Positions 50,823 to 60,406 of a stretch of 64,000 bases of DNA are shown here, in pieces. Within the stretch, counting starts at the first letter, position 1; each line of letters begins with the position of its first letter. Source of the DNA: Steroidobacteraceae bacterium (lineage in GTDB: Bacteria; Pseudomonadota; Gammaproteobacteria; Steroidobacterales; Steroidobacteraceae); the NCBI GenBank assembly GCA_027531255.1, contig JAPZRU010000017.1:124001-188000 (forward strand). Reading direction: 5' to 3'. The position numbers and the translations under genes were made by a program. Under the pieces are notes generated by a model. That model did no database searches. It was not told the DNA's origin and saw only the letters and a program-made list of their open reading frames with translations.

Positions 50823-52250
50823 ATGCAACTCGCGGAAACGTACAACGACAAGGTGGTACGCCAGTTCACGCTTGCCACCGTCGTCTGGGGCATCGTCGGC
50901 ATGCTGGTCGGCGTCGTGATCGCCGCGCAGCTGCTGTTTCCGGCCCTCAACTTCGACCTGCCCTGGCTGACCTACAGCCGGCTGCGCCCGCTGCACACCA
51001 ACGCGGTGATCTTCGCGTTCGGCGGCAGCGCACTGTTCGCGACGTCCTACTACGTCGTGCAGCGCACGTGCCACGCGCGGCTGATCAGCGACGGGCTGGC
51101 GGCGTTCACGTTCTGGGGCTGGCAGCTCGTGATCCTGCTGGCGGCGATCACGCTCCCGCTCGGGATCACGAGCGGCAAGGAGTACGCCGAGCTCGAGTGG
51201 CCGATCGACCTGCTGATCACGGTGGTCTGGGTCGCCTACGGGGTCGTGTTCTTCGGCACGATCGTCAGGCGCAAGGTCAAGCACATCTACGTCGCGAACT
51301 GGTTCTTCGCGGCGTTCATCATTACGGTCGCGGTGCTGCACGTCGTCAACTCGATGGCCGTGCCGGTCACCGCGCTGAAGTCGTACTCGGTCTACCCGGG
51401 CGTCGTCGACGCGATGGTTCAGTGGTGGTACGGCCACAACGCGGTCGGTTTCTTCCTTACCGCGGGCTTCCTCGGGATCATGTACTACTTCGTACCGAAG
51501 CAGGCCGGCCGCCCGGTCTACTCGTACCGCCTGTCGGTGGTGCACTTCTGGGCGCTGATCTCGATCTACATGTGGGCGGGCCCGCACCACCTGATCTACA
51601 CCTCGCTCCCGGACTGGGCGCAGTCGCTCGGCATGGTGTTCTCGCTGATCCTGATCGCGCCGAGCTGGGGCGGCATGATCAACGGCATCATGACCCTCTC
51701 GGGCGCGTGGCACAAACTGCGCACCGACCCGATCCTGAAGTTCATGATCGTCTCGCTGTCCTTCTACGGCATGAGCACGTTCGAAGGGCCGATGATGTCG
51801 ATCAAGAGCGTCAACGCGCTCTCCCACTACACCGAGTGGACCATCGGCCACGTTCACTCCGGCGCGCTCGGCTGGGTGGCGATGATCACGATCGGCGCGG
51901 TCTACATGCTGGTGCCGCGGCTCTACGGCCGCACCGAGATGTACTCGACGAAGGCGATCGACGCCCACTTCTGGGTGATGACGATCGGCATCGTGCTCTA
52001 CGTCGCCGCGATGTGGATCGCCGGCGTCATGGAAGGCCTGATGTGGCGCGCCACGAACGCGGACGGCACGCTGACCTACACGTTCGTCGAGTCGCTGAAG
52101 TCCAAGTACCCGTACTACGCGGTGCGCCTGCTCGGCGGCGTGATGGTGCTGGCCGGCATGTTCCTGATGGCCTGGAACGTGCTCAGGACCATCCGCAACC
52201 CGCAGGCGAGCACGGCGGACCAGCCGGTGCTGGCGCCGTCCCACGCCTGA
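50823..52250 (+). CDS. ccoN: Cytochrome c oxidase cbb3-type, subunit I
   Basis: Catalytic subunit of the high-affinity cbb3 oxidase, 475 residues with about 12 membrane helices. Six histidine ligands of haems and CuB are visible in part: [38 protein letters not shown] and [14 protein letters not shown]. It reduces O2 at low concentration and pumps protons. Begins a run of cco genes with spacings of 16 bases or less. Upstream lies the inverted repeat at 50740. No nearby fnr-type regulator gene is present. Confidence 0.98.
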   Translation: MQLAETYNDKVVRQFTLATVVWGIVGMLVGVVIAAQLLFPALNFDLPWLTYSRLRPLHTNAVIFAFGGSALFATSYYVVQRTCHARLISDGLAAFTFWGWQLVILLAAITLPLGITSGKEYAELEWPIDLLITVVWVAYGVVFFGTIVRRKVKHIYVANWFFAAFIITVAVLHVVNSMAVPVTALKSYSVYPGVVDAMVQWWYGHNAVGFFLTAGFLGIMYYFVPKQAGRPVYSYRLSVVHFWALISIYMWAGPHHLIYTSLPDWAQSLGMVFSLILIAPSWGGMINGIMTLSGAWHKLRTDPILKFMIVSLSFYGMSTFEGPMMSIKSVNALSHYTEWTIGHVHSGALGWVAMITIGAVYMLVPRLYGRTEMYSTKAIDAHFWVMTIGIVLYVAAMWIAGVMEGLMWRATNADGTLTYTFVESLKSKYPYYAVRLLGGVMVLAGMFLMAWNVLRTIRNPQASTADQPVLAPSHA

Positions 52251-52266
52251 CGCGAGCAACGACACC

Positions 52267-52878
52267 ATGAAGCACGAAAAGATCGAGAAGAACGTCGGCC
52301 TGCTCGGCGTGCTGACCGCGATCGCGATCAGCGTCGGCGGGCTCGTCGAGATCGTCCCGCTGTACTTCACGGGCCAGGTGACGCAGCCGGCGCCGGGCGT
52401 GCAGCCCTACACCGCGCTGCAGCTCGAGGGCCGGGACGTCTACATCCGCGAGGGCTGCTACAACTGCCACTCGCAGATGATCCGGCCGCTGCGCGCGGAG
52501 ACCGAGCGCTACGGCCACTACTCGCTCGCGGGCGAGAGCGTGTACGACCACCCGTTCCAGTTCGGCTCGAAGCGCACCGGGCCAGACCTCGCGCGCGTCG
52601 GCGGGCGGTACTCGGACGAATGGCATCGGGTGCACCTGATCGATCCGCGCGACGTCGTGCCCGAATCGAACATGCCGGGCTACCCGTGGCTCGCGGAGAA
52701 CGCCGTCGACGCCTCGCGCACGGCCGCGAAGATGAGCGCGCTGCGCGCCGTCGGCGTGCCGTACACCGACGAGCAGATCGCCGCCGCCGCCGCCGAGGTC
52801 GAGGGCAGGACGGAGATGGACGCGCTGATCGCGTACCTCCAGGGACTCGGCACAGCCTCCAAGACCTGGAAGAAGTGA
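52267..52878 (+). CDS. ccoO: Cytochrome c oxidase cbb3-type, subunit II
   Basis: Monohaem cytochrome c subunit of 203 residues with an N-terminal membrane anchor ([20 protein letters not shown]) and haem motif [14 protein letters not shown] later Met in [10 protein letters not shown] is the sixth ligand. It passes electrons from CcoP to CcoN. Starts 16 bases after ccoN. Confidence 0.97.
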   Translation: MKHEKIEKNVGLLGVLTAIAISVGGLVEIVPLYFTGQVTQPAPGVQPYTALQLEGRDVYIREGCYNCHSQMIRPLRAETERYGHYSLAGESVYDHPFQFGSKRTGPDLARVGGRYSDEWHRVHLIDPRDVVPESNMPGYPWLAENAVDASRTAAKMSALRAVGVPYTDEQIAAAAAEVEGRTEMDALIAYLQGLGTASKTWKK

Positions 52879-52879
52879 C

Positions 52880-53050
52880 ATGGACGCAGGACTGCTGGGT
52901 GCATTCGGGACCGTGACGGCGCTCATCGCCTTCCTCGCGGTCGTGGTCTGGGCCTACGGCAAGGGCGCGAAGCCGGGCTTCGACGCAGCCTCGCGGCTGC
53001 CGCTCGAGGACGAGCAGCGGCGCACCGACGACGAGGGGGACCGTCGATGA
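52880..53050 (+). CDS. ccoQ: Cytochrome c oxidase cbb3-type, small subunit
   Basis: A 56-residue protein with one membrane helix (FGTVTALIAFLAVVVWAYG) and a charged cytoplasmic tail. In cbb3 systems CcoQ helps to keep the complex stable in oxygen. ATG is 1 base after the ccoO stop and its stop overlaps the ccoP start by 4 bases. Identity rests on position, size and topology more than on sequence motifs. Confidence 0.88.
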   Translation: MDAGLLGAFGTVTALIAFLAVVVWAYGKGAKPGFDAASRLPLEDEQRRTDDEGDRR

Positions 53051-54042
53051 GCGGCTTCTGGAACGGCTGGATCGTGGTGCTGACGCTGGCCAACGTCGCC
53101 GGCGCGCTGTGGCTGCTGTGGGCCACGTCGCGGCGGGAGCCGAACGACGCCAGGGCCGAGCAGGGCGACCCGGACACCACCGGGCACACCTGGGACGGCG
53201 ACCTGAAGGAGTACAACAACCCGCTGCCGCGCTGGTGGCTGTGGCTGTTCTACGGGTCCGTCGCGTTCGGCGTCGGCTACATGGTGCTGTTCCCGGCGCT
53301 CGGCAGCTTCGGCGGCGCGCTCGGCTGGTCGCAGGCCGGCCAGTGGCAGGCGCAGACCCTCGAGGCCGAGCGGCGCGCGAACGAGCAGTTCGCGAAATTC
53401 GCGGGCAAGAGCGTCGTCGAACTGCAGCGCGACCCCGACGCGATGCGCGTCGCGAGGAACCTGTACGCCAACAACTGCGCGATGTGCCACGGCTCGGACG
53501 CGCGCGGCGCGAAGGGCTTTCCGAACCTGCACGCGACGAACTTCCAGTACGGCAAGGAGCCGGACACGCTGGTCGCGACGATCGCGCTCGGTCGCCAGGG
53601 CGTGATGCCGGCCTGGGCCGACGCGCTGGGCGCGCAGGGCGTCGAGGAAGTGGCGAGCTACGTCTACTCGCTGTCCGGCCGGAAGGCGCCCGCCGACCTG
53701 GTCGCGGGCGGCCAGGCGAAGTTCGGGATGTTCTGCGCGTCCTGCCACGGCGCGGACGGCACCGGCATGCCGGTGCTGGGCGCCCCGAACCTGACGGACC
53801 AGTACTGGACCTACGGCGGCAGCATCGAGGCGATCAAGGAGACGATCACCGCCGGCCGCCAGAACCAGATGCCGGCGCACCTCGACCTGCTCGGCGAGCA
53901 ACGCGTCAAGCTGCTCGCGGCCTACGTGCTGAGCCTCGGCCCGCCGGCCGCGGAGCCGGCCACGCAGACTGCGCAGAACGTCCCGGCGGCCGACGCCGCG
54001 GCTGCGGTCGTGCCGGTCACCGGCGATGCGTCCGGCCACTGA
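53047..54042 (+). CDS. ccoP: Cytochrome c oxidase cbb3-type, subunit III (dihaem)
   Basis: Dihaem cytochrome c of 331 residues that takes electrons from a soluble cytochrome. The short N-terminal helix, FixP N-domain with HTWDGDLKEYNNPLPRWWLW, a second helix and two haem motifs NNCAMCHGSD and ASCHGADG with their Met ligands (MPAW, MPAH) are typical. The 40-residue tail after residue 290 is Ala/Val-rich. It overlaps the next small gene by 17 bases. Confidence 0.97.
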   Translation: MSGFWNGWIVVLTLANVAGALWLLWATSRREPNDARAEQGDPDTTGHTWDGDLKEYNNPLPRWWLWLFYGSVAFGVGYMVLFPALGSFGGALGWSQAGQWQAQTLEAERRANEQFAKFAGKSVVELQRDPDAMRVARNLYANNCAMCHGSDARGAKGFPNLHATNFQYGKEPDTLVATIALGRQGVMPAWADALGAQGVEEVASYVYSLSGRKAPADLVAGGQAKFGMFCASCHGADGTGMPVLGAPNLTDQYWTYGGSIEAIKETITAGRQNQMPAHLDLLGEQRVKLLAAYVLSLGPPAAEPATQTAQNVPAADAAAAVVPVTGDASGH

Positions 54043-54382
54043 GCTGCCGGACGAAGGCGAGGCCGGCGGTGCGCACGCGCCGCCGCTCGGCGCCTCGGGC
54101 TGGAGCCGCGCGCGGCAGGACGTCGCGATCGTGCTCTGGCCCTCGTTCCTCGCCGCGGCCGTGGCGACGATGTTCTTCTTCGCGGCCTTCGACCCGGTCG
54201 AGATCGGCCGTGGTGGCCCGCTCGAGGCGCTGCTGGCCAGCCGCAATGCCGGCTACGCCTTCGGCTTCTTCGTATTCTGGGCGATCACGGCCGTCTCCAG
54301 CTCGCTGACGCTGTACCTCGCCCGGACCCAGCGGCCGGAGCGGGGACCGCGCATCGAGCCCTGGATGCGGGACATCCCGTGA
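54026..54382 (+). CDS. Small membrane protein between ccoP and ccoG
   Basis: Unrecognised 118-residue protein with a proline- and glycine-rich N-terminus and two hydrophobic stretches (IVLWPSFLAAAVATMFFFAAF and, later, AFGFFVFWAITAVSSSLTLYLA, given here only in part). It ends RIEPWMRDIP. It overlaps both ccoP and ccoG, so its expression is tied to the oxidase. A function in assembly of the oxidase or in copper handling is a guess based on place. Confidence 0.72.
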   Translation: MRPATELPDEGEAGGAHAPPLGASGWSRARQDVAIVLWPSFLAAAVATMFFFAAFDPVEIGRGGPLEALLASRNAGYAFGFFVFWAITAVSSSLTLYLARTQRPERGPRIEPWMRDIP

Positions 54383-55764
54383 CCCGAACCGCCCTCCCCG
54401 AGAGTGCTGCCGGCTCCGTCTACGCGAAGCACCAGAAGGTCTACGCGCGCGCGGTCGACGGCCGCTTCGACCGGCTGCGCCGCCTCAGCGTGTTCGCGCT
54501 GCTCGGCCTCTTCTACGGCCTGCCGTGGCTGCAGTGGGACGACCGGCAGGCGGTGCTGTTCGACCTCCCCGCGCGCAAGTTCTACCTGTTCGGGCTCGTG
54601 CTGTGGCCGCAGGACTTCATCTTCCTGACCTGGCTGCTCGTGCTGGCCGGCCTGTCCCTGTTCTTCTTCACCGCGCTGGCCGGGCGCCTGTGGTGCGGCT
54701 ACGCGTGCCCGCAGACGGTGTGGACCGAGACCTTCGTCTGGATCGAGCGCTTCTGCGAGGGCGACCGCGCGAAGCAGACCAAGCTCGCGAAGTCGCCGTG
54801 GAACCGCGAGAAGCTCGTGCGCAAGGGCGCGAAGCAGTCGCTCTGGGTCGTTTTCTCGATCTGGACCGGCCTCACGTTCGTCGGCTTCTTCGTGCCGATC
54901 CAGCCGCTGATGGTGCAGGCGGCCACGCTGTCGCTCGGCGGCTGGGCGCTGTTCTGGAGCGTGTTCTACGGCGCCGCGACCTACGTCAACGCCGGACACA
55001 TGCGCGAGCAGGTCTGCAAGTACATGTGCCCATACGCGCGCTTCCAGAGCGCGATGTTCGACCGCGACACGCTGATCATCACCTACGACGCCGAACGCGG
55101 CGAGCCGCGCGGCGCACGCGGCCGCAACGTCGATGCGAAGGCGAAGGGCCTCGGCTCCTGCGTGGACTGCACGCTGTGCGTGCAGGTCTGCCCGACCGGC
55201 ATCGACATCCGCGACGGCCTGCAGTACGAGTGCATCGCCTGCGCGGCCTGCATCGACGCCTGCGACGCCGTGATGGACAAGGTCGGCTATCCGAAGGGAC
55301 TGATCCGCTATACCACGCAGAACGCGCTCGACGGCCACCCCACCCGGGTGATGCGCCCGCGCATGGTCGTCTATGCGACGCTGCTCGGCGGCCTGTTCGT
55401 GGCCGGCGTGGTCGCGCTCGCGCTCCGCAACCCGCTCGGCCTCGACGTGATCCGCGACCGCAACGCGCTGTATCGCGAGACCGCGGCCGGCCAGGTCGAG
55501 AACGTCTACGACGTACGCATCCTCAACAAGGACGCGCGCGACCACCACTTCGACCTGCGCGTCTCCGGCGTCGACGGCGTGCGCCTGCTCGACGCCGACG
55601 CGGGCTGGACCGTGAAGGCCGGCGAGGTGCGCTCCGTCGTCGTCCGCGTCGCGGCGCCCGCGGGTGCGGTGCGCGGCGGCCACGAACTGCACTTCACCGT
55701 GTCCACGCCCGACGGCGGCCTGCGCGACGTGACCACCGACGCCCGCTTCATCGCCCCGCCCTGA
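54379..55764 (+). CDS. ccoG: Cytochrome c oxidase accessory protein, ferredoxin-like
   Basis: CcoG/RdxA/FixG of 461 residues: N-terminal membrane helices, cytoplasmic loops with two [4Fe-4S] motifs (VDCTLCVQVCPTG and CIACAACIDACDAV) and a C-terminal Ig-like domain. It is thought to reduce Cu(II) before CcoI passes it on. GTG start overlaps the small membrane gene. Cys in WCGYACPQTVWTE are also conserved in the family. Confidence 0.97.
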   Translation: MTRTALPESAAGSVYAKHQKVYARAVDGRFDRLRRLSVFALLGLFYGLPWLQWDDRQAVLFDLPARKFYLFGLVLWPQDFIFLTWLLVLAGLSLFFFTALAGRLWCGYACPQTVWTETFVWIERFCEGDRAKQTKLAKSPWNREKLVRKGAKQSLWVVFSIWTGLTFVGFFVPIQPLMVQAATLSLGGWALFWSVFYGAATYVNAGHMREQVCKYMCPYARFQSAMFDRDTLIITYDAERGEPRGARGRNVDAKAKGLGSCVDCTLCVQVCPTGIDIRDGLQYECIACAACIDACDAVMDKVGYPKGLIRYTTQNALDGHPTRVMRPRMVVYATLLGGLFVAGVVALALRNPLGLDVIRDRNALYRETAAGQVENVYDVRILNKDARDHHFDLRVSGVDGVRLLDADAGWTVKAGEVRSVVVRVAAPAGAVRGGHELHFTVSTPDGGLRDVTTDARFIAPP

Positions 55765-55858
55765 CTCGACAGCGGGACGCCGCGCGGCCCGAGCCCGCGG
55801 CACCCGACCTGCGCCGCGTCACGGACCGACCACCGACCTCGAACCCACGGAGCCCCGC

Positions 55859-56383
55859 ATGAGCGACCTCGCCACGACCGCACCCGCCCCGGCCGCTGCC
55901 CGACCCTCGCGCTGGCACGACGTGCCGCTGATGTGGCTGGTGCTCGGCATCCCGGCGCTGACCGTCGTCGCCGGCCTGTCGACGATCGTGATCGCGAACG
56001 TCGGCGGCGACGTCGTCGTCCGCGACGACTTCCGCAAGGAAGGCCTCGCGATCAACCGCGACCCGCGCCGCGATGCCGAGGCGGCCCGGCTCGGCGTCGC
56101 GGCTCGCGTCGGGCAGGATGGCCCGCGGCTCGTCGCGGCGCTCGCACCGGGTCGCGCGGAGCCGCCGCGCCGGCTGGTCGCCGTGCTCTCGCACGCCACG
56201 CGCGCCGAGCACGACCGGATGGTGACGCTCGAGCGCACCGCCGCGGGCGTCTACGTCGCCGAGGTCGGCGAGTTGCCGCGCGGCCACTGGTACCTCGAGC
56301 TGACGCCGACGGACCGCGAGTGGCGCCTGACGGGCGACTTCGTGGACCGGGCCGGCGCGCTGACGCTGACGCCCACCGGCTGA
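55859..56383 (+). CDS. FixH-like cbb3 oxidase assembly protein
   Basis: A 174-residue membrane protein with one helix (LMWLVLGIPALTVVAGLSTI) and a periplasmic domain, matching CcoH/FixH. The WYLELTPTDREWRLTGDF ending is typical. FixH proteins hold the oxidase assembly together, often beside CcoI. 94 bases separate it from ccoG, holding a Pro/Ala-rich stretch but no gene. ATG is 8 bases after CACGGAGCC. Confidence 0.85.
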   Translation: MSDLATTAPAPAAARPSRWHDVPLMWLVLGIPALTVVAGLSTIVIANVGGDVVVRDDFRKEGLAINRDPRRDAEAARLGVAARVGQDGPRLVAALAPGRAEPPRRLVAVLSHATRAEHDRMVTLERTAAGVYVAEVGELPRGHWYLELTPTDREWRLTGDFVDRAGALTLTPTG

Positions 56384-56390
56384 GAGCGCG

Positions 56391-58865
56391 ATGACGCGAA
56401 GCCCCGCGCCGCCCGCCTCTGCCACGGCCCACGCCGACGGCTGCGGCTGCTTCCACTGCGGCGAGCCGATCCCAGTGGGCGTGCGCATGCACGTCGAGGT
56501 GGACGGCACGGCGCGAGCGGTCTGCTGCATCGGCTGCCGCGCGGCCGCCGAGCTGATCCGCGACGCGGGCCTCGGCGACTACTACCGCTGGCGTGCGGCG
56601 CCGGCGCCGCGGCCCGAGGCCGCCGACGACGTCTGGTCGAGCTACGACCGGCCGGAGGTGCAGGCGCCGCTGGTCGGCCGCGAAGGCCCGCTCGCGGTCG
56701 TCAACGTGCTCGTCGAGGGGCTGCGCTGCGCGGCCTGCAGCTGGCTGATCGACCATCGGCTCGCGCAGGTGCGCGGCCTCGTGCGCGCCAGCCTGAACCC
56801 GGCCACCGCGCGCGCGCAGCTGGCGTGGGACCCGCTGCAGGTCTCGCTCGGCACGCTGCTGCGCGAGATCGCCGCGCTCGGCTACCGTCCGCACGTGCTC
56901 GGCCAGGCCGACACGCTCGAGGTCGCGACGCGCGAGCGGCGCACGGCGCTGAAGCGCCTCGCGGTCGCCGGCTTCGGGATGATGCAGATCATGATGGTCG
57001 CCTACGCGCTCTGGCTCGCGCCGACGCAGGGCATGGACCCCGTGATCCGCGAGTACCTGCGCTTCACCTGCCTGCTCGTGACCACGCCGGTCGCGTTCTA
57101 CGCCGGCTGGCCGTTCTTCGCGGGCGCGATCGCGAGCCTGCGCGCGCGCCACGTCGGCATGGACGTGCCGGTCGCGATCGGCATCGGGCTCGCCTACGCG
57201 ATGAGCGCGTGGAACACGTTCACCGGCCAGGGCGAGGTCTACTACGACTCGGTGACGATGTTCGTGTTCCTGCTGCTCGCGGGCCGCTACGTCGAGATGC
57301 TCGCGCGGCACCGCGCGGGCTCGACCACGGAGGCGCTGGTGCGCCTCGTGCCCGCGATGGCGCTGAAGGTGACGCCGGCCGGCCGCGAGCGCGTCGCCTG
57401 CACCGAACTGCGCGACGGCGACCGCGTGGTCGTGCCGCTCGGCGAGAGCTTTCCGGCCGACGGCCGCATCGTCGCGGGCGCCACGCAGGCGGACGAGTCG
57501 CTGCTGACCGGCGAATCGCAGCCGGTCGCGAAGGCGGCGGGCGCGCGCGTGATCGCCGGCAGCACGAACGTCGGCGGGCCCGTCGAGGTCGAGGTGGACG
57601 CGGTCGGCCAGGCCACCGTGCTCGCCGGCATCGTGCGACTGCTGGAGCGCGCCCAGACCGAGCGCCCGCGGCTGGCGCGCCTCGCGGATCGCTGGGCGAC
57701 GTGGTTCGTGGTGCGCGTACTCGGCGGCGCCGCGCTCGTCTGCGCCGCCTGGCTCGTGGTCGATCCCTCCCGCGCATTCGAGGCCACGCTCGCGGTGCTG
57801 GTCGTCACCTGCCCGTGCGCCCTGTCGCTCGCGACGCCGACGGCGATCACCGCCGCGACCGCGTTCCTGGCGCGGCGCGGCCTCCTCGTGACCCGGGCGG
57901 ACGCGCTCGAGACGCTCGCCGGCGCGACCCACGCGGTGTTTGACAAGACCGGCACGCTGACGCTCGGCCGGCCTCGGCTCACGAAGGTGCACGCGCTCGA
58001 CGGCGACGTGGACGCCGCGCTCGCGGCCGCCGCGGCACTCGAGCGCGCCTCCGAGCATCCCCTCGCCCGGGCCTTCGACGACGTGCCGACGTCACCCGCG
58101 ACGGCCGTGCGAGTCGAGCCCGGCCGCGGCGTCGAGGGCGAGGTGAATGGCGAACGCCTGCGCATCGGCACGGCCGGGTTCGTCGCCGAACTCACCGGGC
58201 CCGTACCGCAGGCGCTGGCGCAAGCCGCCGTCGTGCTCGGCGGCGTGCGCGGCTGGCGCGCGGCGTTCGAGTTCGGCGACGCGCCGCGCCCCGGTGCGGC
58301 GGCCGCCGTCGCCGGACTGCGCGCCCGCGGGCTCGGCACGACGATCGCGAGCGGCGACCACGCGAGGCAGGTCGCCGGCACCGCCACCGTGCTCGGCATC
58401 GACGACTGGCACGCGCGCCTGCTCCCCGAGGACAAGCTCGCCCTCGTGCAGAGATTGCGCACCGCCGGCGCGCGCGTGCTGGCGGTCGGCGACGGCGTGA
58501 ACGACGCGCCGACGCTGCGTGCCGCGGACGTCGCGGTCGCCCTCGGCACGGGCTCCGCGCTGGCGCAGGCCAGTGCGGACCTGGTCGCGCTGCGCGGCGA
58601 CCTCGCGACCCTTCCGGAAGCGGTGGACGTCGCGCGCCGCACCGTCGCGATCGTGCGCCAGAACCTCGCGTGGTCCGCCGCCTACAACGTGATCGCGCTG
58701 CCCTTCGCCGCCCTCGGCTACGTGCCGCCGTGGCTCGCCGCGATCGGCATGTCGCTCAGTTCGCTCTTCGTGGTGCTGAACGCGCTGCGGCTGGCGCGCG
58801 CGCCCGCGAGTACGTCCACCGTACCTGCTGCCGTGCCGCTGCCCCGCGCGATGGAGGCCGCGTGA
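56391..58865 (+). CDS. ccoI: Copper-transporting P-type ATPase for cbb3 oxidase
   Basis: P1B-type copper pump of 824 residues. An N-terminal Cys-rich region (CGCFHCGEPIP, CCIGCRAAAEL), a heavy-metal-associated domain with RCAACSWLID, the membrane CPC motif in VVTCPCALSLATPT, the phosphorylation site FDKTGTLTLG and hinge [15 protein letters not shown]. CcoI delivers copper to CuB of CcoN. It overlaps ccoS by 4 bases. Confidence 0.97.
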   Translation: MTRSPAPPASATAHADGCGCFHCGEPIPVGVRMHVEVDGTARAVCCIGCRAAAELIRDAGLGDYYRWRAAPAPRPEAADDVWSSYDRPEVQAPLVGREGPLAVVNVLVEGLRCAACSWLIDHRLAQVRGLVRASLNPATARAQLAWDPLQVSLGTLLREIAALGYRPHVLGQADTLEVATRERRTALKRLAVAGFGMMQIMMVAYALWLAPTQGMDPVIREYLRFTCLLVTTPVAFYAGWPFFAGAIASLRARHVGMDVPVAIGIGLAYAMSAWNTFTGQGEVYYDSVTMFVFLLLAGRYVEMLARHRAGSTTEALVRLVPAMALKVTPAGRERVACTELRDGDRVVVPLGESFPADGRIVAGATQADESLLTGESQPVAKAAGARVIAGSTNVGGPVEVEVDAVGQATVLAGIVRLLERAQTERPRLARLADRWATWFVVRVLGGAALVCAAWLVVDPSRAFEATLAVLVVTCPCALSLATPTAITAATAFLARRGLLVTRADALETLAGATHAVFDKTGTLTLGRPRLTKVHALDGDVDAALAAAAALERASEHPLARAFDDVPTSPATAVRVEPGRGVEGEVNGERLRIGTAGFVAELTGPVPQALAQAAVVLGGVRGWRAAFEFGDAPRPGAAAAVAGLRARGLGTTIASGDHARQVAGTATVLGIDDWHARLLPEDKLALVQRLRTAGARVLAVGDGVNDAPTLRAADVAVALGTGSALAQASADLVALRGDLATLPEAVDVARRTVAIVRQNLAWSAAYNVIALPFAALGYVPPWLAAIGMSLSSLFVVLNALRLARAPASTSTVPAAVPLPRAMEAA

Positions 58866-59065
58866 ACATCATCTTCGTGCTGATCCCCCTCGGACTCGTG
58901 CTGGTCGGCTTCGCGCTGTGGTCGTTCTTCTGGGCCGTCGGCGACGGGCAGTTCGACGATCTCGAGTCGCCGGGCTGGTCGGTGCTGCGCGACGACGGGC
59001 CGTCGGACCGTGCGCAGGCCGAGGCGGGCACCCGACAGGCCGGTACGCCGCGCGCGCCGCGATGA
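58862..59065 (+). CDS. ccoS: cbb3-type oxidase assembly protein
   Basis: A 67-residue protein with one membrane helix and the CcoS hallmark FFWAVGDGQFDDLESPGW. Needed for haem or copper loading of the oxidase. The GTG overlaps the ccoI stop and its stop overlaps the SafE-like gene by 4 bases, so both belong to the cco operon. Confidence 0.94.
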   Translation: MNIIFVLIPLGLVLVGFALWSFFWAVGDGQFDDLESPGWSVLRDDGPSDRAQAEAGTRQAGTPRAPR

Positions 59066-59826
59066 ACGTCGAAATGCTGAGCCTGCCGGCGGCGCTCGCC
59101 GCGGGCCTCGCGGGCGGCGCGCACTGCGCCGCGATGTGCGGCGGCATCGCCACCGCGGCGGGCGCGAGCTTTCGTGCCGGAGAGGGCCTGGCGCTCGGCC
59201 CGTCGCTCGCGTTCAACGGCGCGCGGCTGGCGGGCTATGCGACCATCGGCGCCGGCCTCGCGGGCCTGTTCGGATCGCTCGGCGCGGCGCTGCCGATCGA
59301 GCGGATCGCCCTGGCGGGCCGGCTCGCCGCCGTCGCCGTGATGGCGGCGCTCGCGATCCGGCTGCTGACGGGCCGCGACGTGCTGGGCCTGGAACGCCTC
59401 GGCGGCTGGGCGTGGAAGCGCCTGCGGCCGCTGTTCGGCCGCGCGATGGCGCTGCCCGGCGCTTCGCGCCACGCCGCGATGGGCTTCCTGTGGGGCTGGC
59501 TGCCCTGCGGCCTCGTCTACTCGGTACTGCTGGTCGCGGCCGCGACGGCGGAGCCGCTCGCGGCCGCGGCGACGATGCTCGCGTTCGGACTCGGCACGCT
59601 GCCGCCGCTGCTCGGGCTGACGCTGGGCGCGGCCTCGCTCGGCACGTGGCTGCGGCGGCCGCCGGTGCGGCGCCTGGCGGGTGCGCTGGTGCTCACGTGT
59701 GCCGCGTGGACGCTCGCGCCGATGCTGCTCCCGCACGACGCGGCCCACGCCCACACACACGCAACCGCAACCGCAACCGCGGCCGCGGCCGCCGAGGACT
59801 GCGCACCCGCGGGCGAGTCGCGCTGA
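59062..59826 (+). CDS. SafE/TauE-like sulfite exporter family membrane protein (cco-linked)
   Basis: A membrane protein of 254 residues with about six helices. The N-terminal AAGLAGGAHCAAMCGG contains the HCxxMCGG motif seen in cbb3-linked members, thought to be copper-handling transporters such as CcoH2/CcoA-like proteins. GWLPCGLVYSVLL carries a further Cys and the Ala/His-rich tail (AHAHTHATATA) may bind metal. Closing gene of the cco operon. Confidence 0.88.
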   Translation: MNVEMLSLPAALAAGLAGGAHCAAMCGGIATAAGASFRAGEGLALGPSLAFNGARLAGYATIGAGLAGLFGSLGAALPIERIALAGRLAAVAVMAALAIRLLTGRDVLGLERLGGWAWKRLRPLFGRAMALPGASRHAAMGFLWGWLPCGLVYSVLLVAAATAEPLAAAATMLAFGLGTLPPLLGLTLGAASLGTWLRRPPVRRLAGALVLTCAAWTLAPMLLPHDAAHAHTHATATATAAAAAEDCAPAGESR

Positions 59827-59827
59827 A

Positions 59828-59866
59828 AGGCCGGCCGTCGCCTACCCCGCGGGACCGCGCCGGCCT
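59828..59866. terminator. Possible terminator hairpin after the cco operon
   Basis: AGGCCGGC (59828-59835) pairs with GCCGGCCT (59859-59866) around a 23-base loop, between the convergent SafE-like and DksA-like genes. The stem is 8 perfect base pairs but has no T run. Confidence 0.33.
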
Positions 59867-59870
59867 GCCG

Positions 59871-60305
59871 TCAGCCCGGCCCGGCGCAGCGGACGCAGCG
59901 GTCCGCCTCGGGCACCACCGCGAGGCGGGCGGGATCGATCGCCTCGCCGCAGCTTTCGCAGACGCCGTATTCGCCGCGATCGGCACGCGCCAGCGCGCGG
60001 CCGATGCGCACCAGTTCCAGTCGGGTGTGCGACTCGAGATGGGCGAGCACTTCCTCGTTCTCGCGCTGGACCGCCTGTTCGGCGAAGTCGTGCTCGAGCG
60101 GCACTTCGGCGTGCACGAGGTCCCGGTGCACCCGCGCGAGGCGCTCCTCGAGTTCGGCCTTCCGGCGCTCCAGCGCCGCGCGAGCGGCGCCTGCGCCGCC
60201 CGGGTGCAGTCCCGGCGCAATTCCGGGCGCCGGTTTCTCGCGCGCCGTACGCGCGCCTCGCCGTGCAGTCACGCTCGCGACTCCCGCGTTTGCCTGAGGG
60301 GGCAT
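59871..60305 (-). CDS. DksA/TraR-family zinc-finger protein
   Basis: A 144-residue protein with a long N-terminal basic and Ala-rich region, a coiled coil (RRKAELEERLARVHRDL and EVLAHLESHTRLELVRIG) and a C-terminal four-Cys zinc finger (CESCGEAIDPARL and CVRCA). Such proteins bind RNA polymerase through the secondary channel with ppGpp. The acidic tip DxxDxA of DksA is not clear, so it may be a related regulator rather than DksA proper. ATG at 60305. Convergent with the cco operon. Confidence 0.86.
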   Translation of the reverse strand: MPPQANAGVASVTARRGARTAREKPAPGIAPGLHPGGAGAARAALERRKAELEERLARVHRDLVHAEVPLEHDFAEQAVQRENEEVLAHLESHTRLELVRIGRALARADRGEYGVCESCGEAIDPARLAVVPEADRCVRCAGPG

Positions 60306-60406
60306 CGTGCCCCTAATATTCGGCGGCCAATCGTGCGGCGCATCCGCGGAATCCACGGCCGTGGCCGTGTGCGCGACGCTCCGTCCATTCAGCGAGGAAA
60401 GAGTCC

